From Oxalobacter sp. (GTDB lineage: Bacteria > Pseudomonadota > Gammaproteobacteria > Burkholderiales > Burkholderiaceae_D), in assembly GCA_017524145.1 (NCBI GenBank), contig JAFWUI010000047.1:1-39374 (forward strand): a stretch of DNA of 39,374 nt. The letters are read 5' to 3'. Position numbers and translations under genes: made by a program. A model generated the notes under the pieces. That model was given only the letters and a program-made list of their open reading frames with translations, ran no database searches and had not been told where the DNA came from. Position 1 is the stretch's first letter. Each line of letters starts with the position of its first letter. Below, piece by piece: positions 26,325-33,538 of the stretch.

Positions 26325-27305
26325 TCACTGTTTCACCTGGAGGTTGGAAGGCCAGTCAGCATCTGCTTTTGTCTTGACCCAACCTGTACCCGGCATACCG
26401 GGCTTTGCAAGGGCACCGTGCGTTTTGATCCATTCGGGGTCAACCTTCAGCTTGACGCGGAACATGAATTTTTCACGTTCGTCTTTTGTTTCGACTTCTT
26501 TCGGTGTGAACTGGTTCCGGGGGGAAACATAGATGACTGTACAGGGCAGAGGGGTATCTGGCAGGGCATCCAATACGATACGCGCCTCACTGCCGATTGC
26601 AACACTGCCGGCATCGGCACTGGACAGATAGACGTACATATAGACATCATTCATATCCAGGATGGAAAAGACTTTCCCGCCAGGGGAAAGGACTTCACCG
26701 GGTTCAGCCAGACGGTACAGGATCCTGCCGTTTACCGGGGCACGCAGTGTCAGGTCATCCAGGTTGCTTTTCAGGGAGGCGACCCTTGCTGTCCGTTCCT
26801 GGACTGCGGCGTCTGCTTCAAGCACCCGGTTCCTGGCACTGGCAAGGTTGGCATTGGCGGTCCGCATTGTGCTGATATCCTTGTCCAGTGCGGCCGCTGA
26901 GATGAACCCTTTCTTGATCAATGCTTCAGTCCGCCGCAATGTGACGGCAGCGAGTTCCTGCTGGCTCTGCATGCTCTTGACGTTTTCACGGGCAACTGAT
27001 GCGGCTTCCTTGGCTTGAATGACAGCTGCTTCCGCTGCCTGGATATCTGCCTTGATTTGGGCATCATCCAGAAGGGCGGCGACTTGGCCTTCTTCAAGGT
27101 CAGCTCCTTCCCTGAACAGGACTTGGACCAGTTTGCCCTGGACTTTCGTAGAGACAGCCGTTTCAGTCGCTTCAAGACGTCCATTCCCAGATGCAAGTCC
27201 CTCTGGTTCGGCCGTTGGTTTCAGGAAACGCCAGGCAACAAACGCCCCGACAATGACCACCAGCAGAATCAGGAGCAGTTTCTTGTTCTTTAGGATAGAA
27301 GTCAT
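26325..27305 (-). CDS. HlyD/YhiI-like periplasmic adaptor
   Basis: This 326-residue membrane-fusion protein links the inner-membrane ABC exporter to TolC. It has an N-terminal membrane anchor (residues 9-27), a lipoyl/barrel half starting with [18 protein letters not shown], a long coiled-coil hairpin (about residues 85-190, rich in Ala, Glu and Gln), and the second lipoyl half with [23 protein letters not shown] at 27305 is preceded by CAAGGAG at about 7 bases, a good ribosome-binding site. The 91-bp gap to the tolC-like gene holds an inverted repeat and a possible separate promoter, so this gene may head its own transcript. The rbbA-like gene follows with 1 bp between them. Confidence 0.9.
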   Translation of the reverse strand: MTSILKNKKLLLILLVVIVGAFVAWRFLKPTAEPEGLASGNGRLEATETAVSTKVQGKLVQVLFREGADLEEGQVAALLDDAQIKADIQAAEAAVIQAKEAASVARENVKSMQSQQELAAVTLRRTEALIKKGFISAAALDKDISTMRTANANLASARNRVLEADAAVQERTARVASLKSNLDDLTLRAPVNGRILYRLAEPGEVLSPGGKVFSILDMNDVYMYVYLSSADAGSVAIGSEARIVLDALPDTPLPCTVIYVSPRNQFTPKEVETKDEREKFMFRVKLKVDPEWIKTHGALAKPGMPGTGWVKTKADADWPSNLQVKQ

Positions 27306-27315
27306 CAGGAAACTC

Positions 27316-27388
27316 CTTGAATAAAACTTGAATAATCTTTTATATCATTTAGTTAAAGAATTATCTTAAGAAATTACAATAATTCTTT
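27316..27388 (-). promoter_or_regulatory. Control region between tolC-like and yhiI-like genes
   Basis: AAAGAATTAT (27355-27364) and ATAATTCTTT (27379-27388) form a perfect 10-bp inverted repeat with a 14-bp spacer. Downstream, the 9-mer CTTGAATAA (read on the plus strand) occurs twice at 27316-27324 and 27327-27335, exactly 11 bp apart, about one helical turn. A TATAAA-like -10 near 27340-27345 could start a transcript on the minus strand. Which regulator binds is unknown, and no regulator gene is adjacent. Confidence 0.4.
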
Positions 27389-27396
27389 TATGTTTT

Positions 27397-28701
27397 TCAT
27401 TTTTTCAGTAATAGATTGACATCCTGTAAATCCTCTTCAACCAGCGTACCGGCAGCCCGCTTCAGCCTCAGCCCATAAAGGATGGTTTCATTGCGTGCCC
27501 TTGTCAGGTTCTTGCGGGTTTCATAGAGTTGCTGCTCTGCGTTCAGGACATCGATATTGATGCGTACACCGACTTCATAGCCCAGTTTGTTGGATTCCAA
27601 TGATGAAATGCTCGCTGTTTCTGCGGATTCCAATGCCCGTACCTGGGATAGTCCACTGCTGACACTGAGGAAATACTGCCGTGTCTGCTGGACGGCATTG
27701 CGTTTTGCTGCTTCAAGGTCACTGCGTGATTTCTCTTCCAATGAAACAGATTCCTTGACCCTGCTGGATGTCTCAAATCCGGAAAACAACGGGATGTTCC
27801 ATTGGATGCCAATCATCTTGGAGGAATTGAAGGTTTCCAGCCCACGCCTGCTGTCCATTGTGTATTGGTCATGGTTGGTATGGTTGTAAGCGGCAACCAG
27901 GTCAACAGTCGGTGCATGGGCTGCCTTGCTGATGGCAGTCTGGCGTTTTGCCATTTCATAGGCAAGCTGGGACTCAACGACCTTGTAATTGCCGTTTTCA
28001 GCAGTGGTGACCCAATCAGAGATGATTGCCGGCTCAGGCATCTTCAACAGGATGTTTTCACGCAGGGGATCCAGCAGGCCAGGAGGATGTCCGATGATTT
28101 CTTCCAAGGCGGTTTTCCTGACTTCCAGCTCATTGGTGGCGGCAATTTCTTCTGCTTCTGCAAGGTTGTACCGTGCAACGGCTTCATGGGTATCGGTAAT
28201 GGTCGTGTTGCCGACTTCAAAGTTGCGCCTTGCCAGAGCCAACTGATGGGAAACGGCTTCTTTCTGGATTTCAGAAAATGCCAGGACTTCCTGTGCGGTG
28301 AGGACTGCAAAATAAGCATCGGCGACGCGGATCATCAGGTCCTGCTTTGCTTCAGCAAACTGGGCATCACTCAAGGCTGTTTCCAGCTTGCTGCGTTCGT
28401 AATTCTGATAGGCGGCAATATTGAACAGGGGCTGGGTCAGTGTGATGCCATACTTGTTTTCAGAATATTGGGTGTCGCCGGGATAATTCCTTGCATAACC
28501 GCCTGAGGCGTTCAGGTTCGGCAGCAGCTTGGAAAGCCCCTGGGTTTTCTTTTCCTGTCCTGCAGTATTGGCGGCACGGGCACTTGCATACTGCGGGTCG
28601 TTTGCCAATGCCTCCATATAGACATCCATGAGGTCGGTCGCATAGACTGTGGTGGAAAGCAGGCAACCGGCAAACAATGACAGGGCAGAACAGAATCGCA
28701 T
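27397..28701 (-). CDS. TolC-family outer-membrane efflux channel
   Basis: This 434-residue outer-membrane channel subunit forms the exit duct of the tripartite exporter. A signal peptide (residues 1-21, cleavage after VYA) is followed by DLMDVYMEALANDPQY, the typical TolC opening, and two repeated halves of long Ala/Glu-rich helices with beta-strand parts such as YGITLTQPLFN and IGIQWNIPLFSG. The C-terminal half has LGYEVGVRINIDVLNAEQQLY, a family hallmark. The frame opens at 28767, but the ATG at 28701 starts the signal peptide and has GGAG 7 bases upstream. It is the first gene of the exporter cluster and is divergent from ubiU. Confidence 0.92.
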   Translation of the reverse strand: MRFCSALSLFAGCLLSTTVYATDLMDVYMEALANDPQYASARAANTAGQEKKTQGLSKLLPNLNASGGYARNYPGDTQYSENKYGITLTQPLFNIAAYQNYERSKLETALSDAQFAEAKQDLMIRVADAYFAVLTAQEVLAFSEIQKEAVSHQLALARRNFEVGNTTITDTHEAVARYNLAEAEEIAATNELEVRKTALEEIIGHPPGLLDPLRENILLKMPEPAIISDWVTTAENGNYKVVESQLAYEMAKRQTAISKAAHAPTVDLVAAYNHTNHDQYTMDSRRGLETFNSSKMIGIQWNIPLFSGFETSSRVKESVSLEEKSRSDLEAAKRNAVQQTRQYFLSVSSGLSQVRALESAETASISSLESNKLGYEVGVRINIDVLNAEQQLYETRKNLTRARNETILYGLRLKRAAGTLVEEDLQDVNLLLKK

Positions 28702-28980
28702 GTTTACTCCAAAAAACAGATTGGGGCAGCAGGCTTTCCTGGTTTTGGGTTCAAGGATTGGTAGCATGCTGTTCCAACCGGATGAAGGGAATCATATCAG
28801 TTTCGGACAGTGTCTGGAACATATACTTCCTTGAAATGGCAGGGTAATGCCTTCCAAGGGATTGAAATGGATGTTTTAGGATAATCAGCCAGTCGATGGA
28901 AGACTGTTGTCCGGTCATTTTCCTGGAATGTCAGTCAGTCATTCTGATAATATTGCAGTTTGGAAAAAGGAGCATGAATC

Positions 28981-30009
28981 TTGCAGACAGCACAAGGTAC
29001 TGGAACCCAGAAGCTGGAACTGGTCTGTCCTGCGGGCAGCCTGCCTGCGCTGAAACAGGCCATTGACCATGGGGCGGATACTGTCTATCTTGGTTTCCGG
29101 GATGCGACCAATGCCCGCAACTTCATGGGCTTGAATTTCAGTGACAGACAGGTCGAAGAAGGCATTGGCTATGCCCATGCGCGGAACCGGAAAGTCCTCC
29201 TTGCCCTCAATACCTATCCATTGCCGGATACGGTCGGCCTCTGGCAGGCGGCTGTTGACCGCGCCGCCCGTCTTGGTGTCGATGCAATGATTACTGCCGA
29301 CCCGGGTTTGATGCGTTATGCCTGTGAAAACCATCCAGGCCTGCGTCTGCATCTCTCGGTACAAGGTTCTGCGACCAATTATGATGCAATCAATTTCTAT
29401 GCAAGGAAGTTCCACATCGCCCGGGTTGTCCTGCCCCGGGTACTGTCGATTGAACAGGTTGAAATGGTTGCAAGGCATACGGACGTTGAACTTGAAGTCT
29501 TCGGTTTTGGCAGTCTCTGTGTCATGGTTGAAGGGCGCTGTGCACTGTCCTCATATGTGACTGGAGATGCACCGAACAATAAAGGTGTCTGTTCTCCGGC
29601 GAAAGCCGTCAAATGGGTTGCCACTGCAGCAGGATTGGAATCCCGGCTCAATGGGGTGTTGGTTGACCGTTATGCAGATGGTGAGAAATCAAGTTATCCG
29701 ACTATCTGCAAAGGACGTTATCAAGTCTGTGGTGAACGCTATTATGCGATTGAAGAACCAGCGAGCCTGAATACTTTGGCACTTTTGCCCAGGCTGAAAC
29801 AGATTGGGGTTTCTGCCATCAAGATAGAAGGGCGCCAACGCAGTCCCGCCTATGTTGCGGCGGTGACAAAGGTCTGGCGGGAGGCATTGGACAGTTGCAA
29901 TGCTGATGCAGGCAGTTATCAAGTCAAACCGGGATGGGATACAGTCCTGGCTAGGCAGTCAGAAGGGCAGCAACAGACGCTTGGAGCCTATTACCGGGCC
30001 TGGAAGTAG
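28981..30009 (+). CDS. ubiU: Oxygen-independent ubiquinone hydroxylation protein UbiU
   Basis: UbiU is a U32-peptidase-like iron-sulphur protein that acts with UbiV to hydroxylate the ubiquinone ring when oxygen is absent. Of the 342 residues, C180, C187, C204 and C243 have the same spacing (7, 17, 39) as the four 4Fe-4S ligands of E. coli UbiU. Other family segments are ELVCPAGSLPALKQAIDHGAD near the N-terminus, HLSVQGSATNYDAINFY, GRCALSSY, and IKIEGRQRSPAYVA. The only start giving the correct N-terminus is TTG at 28981, with AAAGGAG 8 bases upstream; a nearby ATG at 28974 is in another frame. ubiV follows after 21 bp. Confidence 0.93.
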   Translation: MQTAQGTGTQKLELVCPAGSLPALKQAIDHGADTVYLGFRDATNARNFMGLNFSDRQVEEGIGYAHARNRKVLLALNTYPLPDTVGLWQAAVDRAARLGVDAMITADPGLMRYACENHPGLRLHLSVQGSATNYDAINFYARKFHIARVVLPRVLSIEQVEMVARHTDVELEVFGFGSLCVMVEGRCALSSYVTGDAPNNKGVCSPAKAVKWVATAAGLESRLNGVLVDRYADGEKSSYPTICKGRYQVCGERYYAIEEPASLNTLALLPRLKQIGVSAIKIEGRQRSPAYVAAVTKVWREALDSCNADAGSYQVKPGWDTVLARQSEGQQQTLGAYYRAWK

Positions 30010-30030
30010 CATTATGGGAAGGAAGACGCA

Positions 30031-30918
30031 TTGAAACTGGCACTGGGACCTGTGCAGTATTACTGGTCAAAAGACAGGTTGAAGGCTTTCTATGAAGCCA
30101 TTGCACAGTCACCCGTGGATATCATCTATCTGGGTGAGACGGTCTGTTCACGCCGGCATGAAATGCGTGAAGAAGATTGGCTGGCATTGGCAGATATATT
30201 GTCATCGGCAGGAAAGGACGTGGTCTTGTCTACCCAGGTCCTGCTGGAATCCGGTGCCCATCTGAATGCGATGCACCGGATTGTTGGAAATGACCGGTAT
30301 ATGGTTGAGGCCAATGATATGGGGGCTGCAGGATTGTTGGAAGGGACTGGACCGTTTGTAGCGGGTCCCCATCTGAATCTCTATAACCCTGAAGCCTTGC
30401 AGATTGTTGCCGGACTGGGTGCAATGCGGTGGGTCATGCCGTTTGAGATGGGTAAGGACAACCTGCGCCAGATGTTGCCAAGACTGCCGGAAAACATGCA
30501 GTCTGAAGTATTTGTTTATGGGCATCTGCCATTGGCCTATTCAGCAAGATGCTTCACCGCAAGGTATCATAACCTCCAGAAGGACAACTGTGGATTCCGT
30601 TGCCTCGGTTATCCGGATGGGCTTCAGGTCAATACCCAGGAAGACAAGCCTTTCCTTCTGTTCAATGGTATACAGACTCTGTCGGTAAAAGTCTATAATC
30701 TGATTCAACAGATACCGCAGATGATGGCATTGGGAGTGGATGTTGTGCGGATTTCCCCCCAATCAACTGATACTCCGGACATTATCCGCTGTTTCAATGC
30801 AGTTATTGAGAAAAGGCTTTCTCCTTCAGAGGGCATGGCAATCCTTCAGCCTTTGATGCATGGTGAGCCGTGCAATGGTTATTGGCATGGTCTGCCAGGT
30901 ATGGATTGGGTGCCGTGA
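30031..30918 (+). CDS. ubiV: Oxygen-independent ubiquinone hydroxylation protein UbiV
   Basis: UbiV forms a heterodimer with UbiU for anaerobic ring hydroxylation in coenzyme Q synthesis. The 295-residue product starts LALGPVQYYWSKDRL, has IYLGETVCSRR with C39, then GHLPLAYSARCFTARY with C174, and C187 and C191 after it. These match the four cluster cysteines of E. coli UbiV in spacing (13 and 4 for the last three). NGIQTLSVKVYNL, RISPQSTDT and the terminal CNGYWHG are further family marks. The start is a TTG at 30031 with GGAAGGAAG upstream. It sits between ubiU and ubiT in one apparent operon. No clear FNR box was found upstream of ubiU. Confidence 0.93.
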   Translation: MKLALGPVQYYWSKDRLKAFYEAIAQSPVDIIYLGETVCSRRHEMREEDWLALADILSSAGKDVVLSTQVLLESGAHLNAMHRIVGNDRYMVEANDMGAAGLLEGTGPFVAGPHLNLYNPEALQIVAGLGAMRWVMPFEMGKDNLRQMLPRLPENMQSEVFVYGHLPLAYSARCFTARYHNLQKDNCGFRCLGYPDGLQVNTQEDKPFLLFNGIQTLSVKVYNLIQQIPQMMALGVDVVRISPQSTDTPDIIRCFNAVIEKRLSPSEGMAILQPLMHGEPCNGYWHGLPGMDWVP

Positions 30919-30943
30919 CAGACAGGAAACAATAGGAAAAACG

Positions 30944-31432
30944 ATGAACCCGTATAACATCCCCAAACCCATCGGCCAGATTGTCTCCTGTCTGCCGTCT
31001 TGGCCTGGATCGGTGGTTTTTGCCACATTGCTCAACCAGATCCTGAAAGACAGGCTGCCAGAAGATGTTGCTGAAGCCATGCTGGGCAAACAGTTCCGTA
31101 TCGCAGTCACTGATGCTGGTGTCCATTTCAATTTCGCTTGGACAAAAGGAGGTTTTGTCCCTGCTTGGGAGGATGCCGGACCTGACCTGACCATCTCTGC
31201 GAGTGCGCAGGATTTTTACCGGCTGGCGAGGCGGGAAGAAGATCCGGATACCCTGTTTTTCAGCCGCCGTCTTGTCATGGAAGGGGATACCGAATTGGGG
31301 CTGATGATCAAGAATACCCTTGATGCATTGGAACTCAATGTCTTTGAACTCTTGAAAGCATTGCCAGCCCAGAAATTTAAATCGCTGTTCCCGGTTTCAA
31401 TGAAGAAAAGCCGTGAATGGCATAAATCATAG
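30944..31432 (+). CDS. ubiT: UbiT, SCP2-type lipid-binding accessory protein
   Basis: This 162-residue protein has a sterol-carrier-protein-2 (SCP2) domain. In the oxygen-independent pathway UbiT is thought to bind hydrophobic ubiquinone precursors and present them to UbiU-UbiV. Family marks are LLNQILKDRLPEDVAEAMLGK, then FNFAWTKGGFVP, ISASAQDFYRLARREEDPDT (82-101) and FFSRRLVMEGDTELGL, followed by KNTLDALE. The frame opens earlier inside ubiV, but ATG at 30944 with AGGAAAA close upstream gives the expected length (E. coli YhbT, about 174). It lies 25 bp after ubiV. Codons for DPDTLFF form part of a 21-bp near-repeat also found in the following ATPase gene. Confidence 0.9.
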   Translation: MNPYNIPKPIGQIVSCLPSWPGSVVFATLLNQILKDRLPEDVAEAMLGKQFRIAVTDAGVHFNFAWTKGGFVPAWEDAGPDLTISASAQDFYRLARREEDPDTLFFSRRLVMEGDTELGLMIKNTLDALELNVFELLKALPAQKFKSLFPVSMKKSREWHKS

Positions 31433-31611
31433 GAAAAAGGTCTGATTGCCCAATCAATTTCATCACCAGTCAGGTTTTTTCAAAAGGAACCGTTATGCTG
31501 TCATCCTTCAAAGTCCATAATTTCCGTTCAATCCAGAAACTTCATCTCAATCTTTCTTTTGCAGAGAAACGTGCTCCAACAGGATATCAGGATTCGGATA
31601 CCCTGTTTTTC
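31241..31611 (+). repeat. 21-bp near-perfect direct repeat in ubiT and the ATPase gene
   Basis: GAT(C/T)CGGATACCCTGTTTTTC occurs at 31241-31261 and 31591-31611, with one mismatch in 21 bases and exactly 350 bp between copies. Both are in the same codon phase, giving DPDTLFF in UbiT and DSDTLFF in the ATPase. The interval given runs from the first copy to the second. Confidence 0.6.
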
Positions 31612-32817
31612 CTGGAACCTAAGAAAAAGGTCCGGCTGGTACCGACACTGGCACTTTTTGGTTCGAATGCATCGGGCAAATCCAATGTCCTGATGGCATT
31701 GCGGGTGTTTGCCGATTGCGCCTTGATAGGGATACAAGGACAGTTCCATCCAGACAAATTGAATAATCGCGGTAACCCGACCTGTTTTGCAGCAGCGTTT
31801 TCCATCAATGGACAGGATTACCGGTTTGAATTGGAATACAACCGCCAGACTATCCTTAAGGAACAGCTGAAAATTGATGGAAAGGAAATTTACCGGATTG
31901 ATACGGCAGACAGGCATTTCAAGGGGCTTTCATCAATAGCCTATCCAGAAGAGCGGTTGCAGGAAATCCACCGGGTTGAGTGCTGTACCCCGCAGAAGGA
32001 ACAGACAGCGACGTTCCTGTCAATCATCGGGAAACGCTATCAAGGTCTGCATGCAGGAATCACTGCGCTCTGTGAGTACCTGATGGAACGGTTTGTTGTC
32101 TTGAATGACAACAGCATCCATCTGTCCCGAGGGGTCAATGCATTGGCAGCTGTCCTTGCGAATGAACATGAACCAGAACCGCTTAAAAGTGCCTTTGAAC
32201 AGATTACGGCATTGCTGGAAAGCCTTGATATCCATATCAGCCGTATGTCGATGGACCGGACCCGGGTCATGCTGGAACATGACAGGAAAAATTCCCAGGA
32301 ATATCTGGAGGCACCGCCAGAGTTCTATAACCGGATCACCAGTGTGGAGAAAGAAGGCGAGAACATTGTCCTGAACGCAGACAGTATCCGTTCTTTCCAT
32401 CAGGATGCTGAAGGCAATGAAGTCGAATTTGATTTCACGACCGAAGAATCGAGTGGTACCCGGATTGTGGCTGGATTGTTGGGGATATTCCTGTCGGTGC
32501 TGAAGACTGGAGGGATTGTGATTGTCGATGAGTTGGACCGTTCATTGCATCCATTGCTTCTGATTGAACTGGTCAGGCTGTTCAAGGAAAAACGCTACAA
32601 CGGAAACAATGCCCAGCTGATTTTCACTGTCCATAATACGGAAATCCTGGACGTTGATATGTTGAGGGTTTCTGAGGTCGGCATTGTCAGGAAGACCCAG
32701 CAGGATGGCACTGAATTGGTCAGGCTGTCTGATTTTGAAGGGGTCAGCAATCTTGCCAGTTTCAGGGAACTGTACCTGAACGGGCAATTTGCTGGAATAC
32801 CTTTCCCTTATATCTGA
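31495..32817 (+). CDS. AAA-type ATPase of the RloA/AbiLi-like group
   Basis: This 440-residue protein is an ABC/SMC-like AAA ATPase (AAA_15/AAA_21 type), a class often paired with nucleases in phage defence. It begins with SSFKVHNFRSI, the usual strand before the nucleotide site. It has Walker A GSNASGKS (56-63), a signature-like EESSG (317-321), Walker B IVIVDE (341-346) followed by LDRSLHP, and the switch histidine H380 in FTVHNTE. The middle part (about 190-310) is the variable coiled or lid region. AAGGA at 31483-31487 stands 7 bases before the ATG. The RloB-family gene follows after 13 bp, so the two form a unit. It lies 62 bp after ubiT and could be read through from it. The target that triggers it is unknown. 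Confidence 0.8.
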   Translation: MLSSFKVHNFRSIQKLHLNLSFAEKRAPTGYQDSDTLFFLEPKKKVRLVPTLALFGSNASGKSNVLMALRVFADCALIGIQGQFHPDKLNNRGNPTCFAAAFSINGQDYRFELEYNRQTILKEQLKIDGKEIYRIDTADRHFKGLSSIAYPEERLQEIHRVECCTPQKEQTATFLSIIGKRYQGLHAGITALCEYLMERFVVLNDNSIHLSRGVNALAAVLANEHEPEPLKSAFEQITALLESLDIHISRMSMDRTRVMLEHDRKNSQEYLEAPPEFYNRITSVEKEGENIVLNADSIRSFHQDAEGNEVEFDFTTEESSGTRIVAGLLGIFLSVLKTGGIVIVDELDRSLHPLLLIELVRLFKEKRYNGNNAQLIFTVHNTEILDVDMLRVSEVGIVRKTQQDGTELVRLSDFEGVSNLASFRELYLNGQFAGIPFPYI

Positions 32818-32830
32818 ATGGGGTACGGTC

Positions 32831-33475
32831 ATGGCTGAAGCAAGGAAATCCCCTTCATTGTCACAAGTTGTGACAGTTGTCTGTGAGGGGCAGTCCGAGA
32901 ACATGTATCTTCAGGAACTGAACCGTTTTTTCAGGGAATACCGGATTCCCCTGACATTCATCCCGCGTACTGTCGGGAACGGTGCCTATAAGGCGGTTGT
33001 CGGGCATTACCGGAGTATCCGGAAGTACCTGCGCTATGAGGAAATCATTATCTGGGTGGACCTGGACATCTATACAAGCAGCGAAGCCAACAATTATGCT
33101 GGCAAGCCGGAGTCTGTTCCAGATTTCCTCTTCTCTGAGATGAATTTCGAGGATTTCCTGATGCTGCATATGCATCCCCAGCAGGTTTTCAAATGGCAGG
33201 CTGCTGCTGAAAGCCATGACCATTTCCTACATCCGATGCCAGCTGCCGTTTATGTTCCGATTTTCAAGACTTTTGGTTTCCATCATTACCGGAAAGGCAG
33301 GATGCCTTTCAAGCTGAATGCCAAGACATTGGGACAGCTGTTCATCAACCTCCATAACAAGAAAATCCGATTCAAGAATGGATTCGGCTCTTTCTTGGAA
33401 AAACGGCTGCGTGCAATGGGATGGCTGGTTGATGGTGAAGAAAAAGCAGAGTCAGATAATGTTGTGATTGCTTGA
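32831..33475 (+). CDS. RloB-family protein, probable TOPRIM-like nuclease partner
   Basis: This 214-residue protein resembles RloB (restriction-linked ORF B), a family found beside AAA ATPases in restriction and abortive-infection loci. The pattern fits a TOPRIM fold: VVCEGQSE with E19 and E23 (15-23), the acidic pair D77 and D79 in IIIWVDLD, and SEMNFEDFLMLH (102-113), which corresponds to the NPCFE-type motif of other RloB proteins. These residues would bind metal for nucleic-acid cleavage. The frame starts earlier inside the ATPase gene, but ATG at 32831 with GGGG about 8 bases upstream is the best start. It is downstream of and coupled to the ATPase gene. Activity and target are inferred, not shown. 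Confidence 0.75.
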   Translation: MAEARKSPSLSQVVTVVCEGQSENMYLQELNRFFREYRIPLTFIPRTVGNGAYKAVVGHYRSIRKYLRYEEIIIWVDLDIYTSSEANNYAGKPESVPDFLFSEMNFEDFLMLHMHPQQVFKWQAAAESHDHFLHPMPAAVYVPIFKTFGFHHYRKGRMPFKLNAKTLGQLFINLHNKKIRFKNGFGSFLEKRLRAMGWLVDGEEKAESDNVVIA

Positions 33476-33489
33476 GTATTGAGGAAGGC

Positions 33490-33522
33490 AATGCTGGATA
33501 TGGCAGGGCCTTATCCAGCATT
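33490..33522. terminator. Hairpin between convergent rloB-like and PLP-fusion genes
   Basis: AATGCTGGATA (33490-33500) and TATCCAGCATT (33512-33522) form a perfect 11-bp stem with an 11-base loop. It lies in the 63-bp gap between two genes that end towards each other, so it may serve both strands. No real U-tract follows on either side. Confidence 0.5.
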
Positions 33523-33538
33523 TATCGAAGTGATGGCA

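Noticed and set aside
28702-28980. FNR box or clear promoter upstream of ubiU
   Set aside because: I looked for TTGAT-N4-ATCAA and found no convincing match. GATAAT at 28946-28951 might be a -10, but no good -35 accompanies it.
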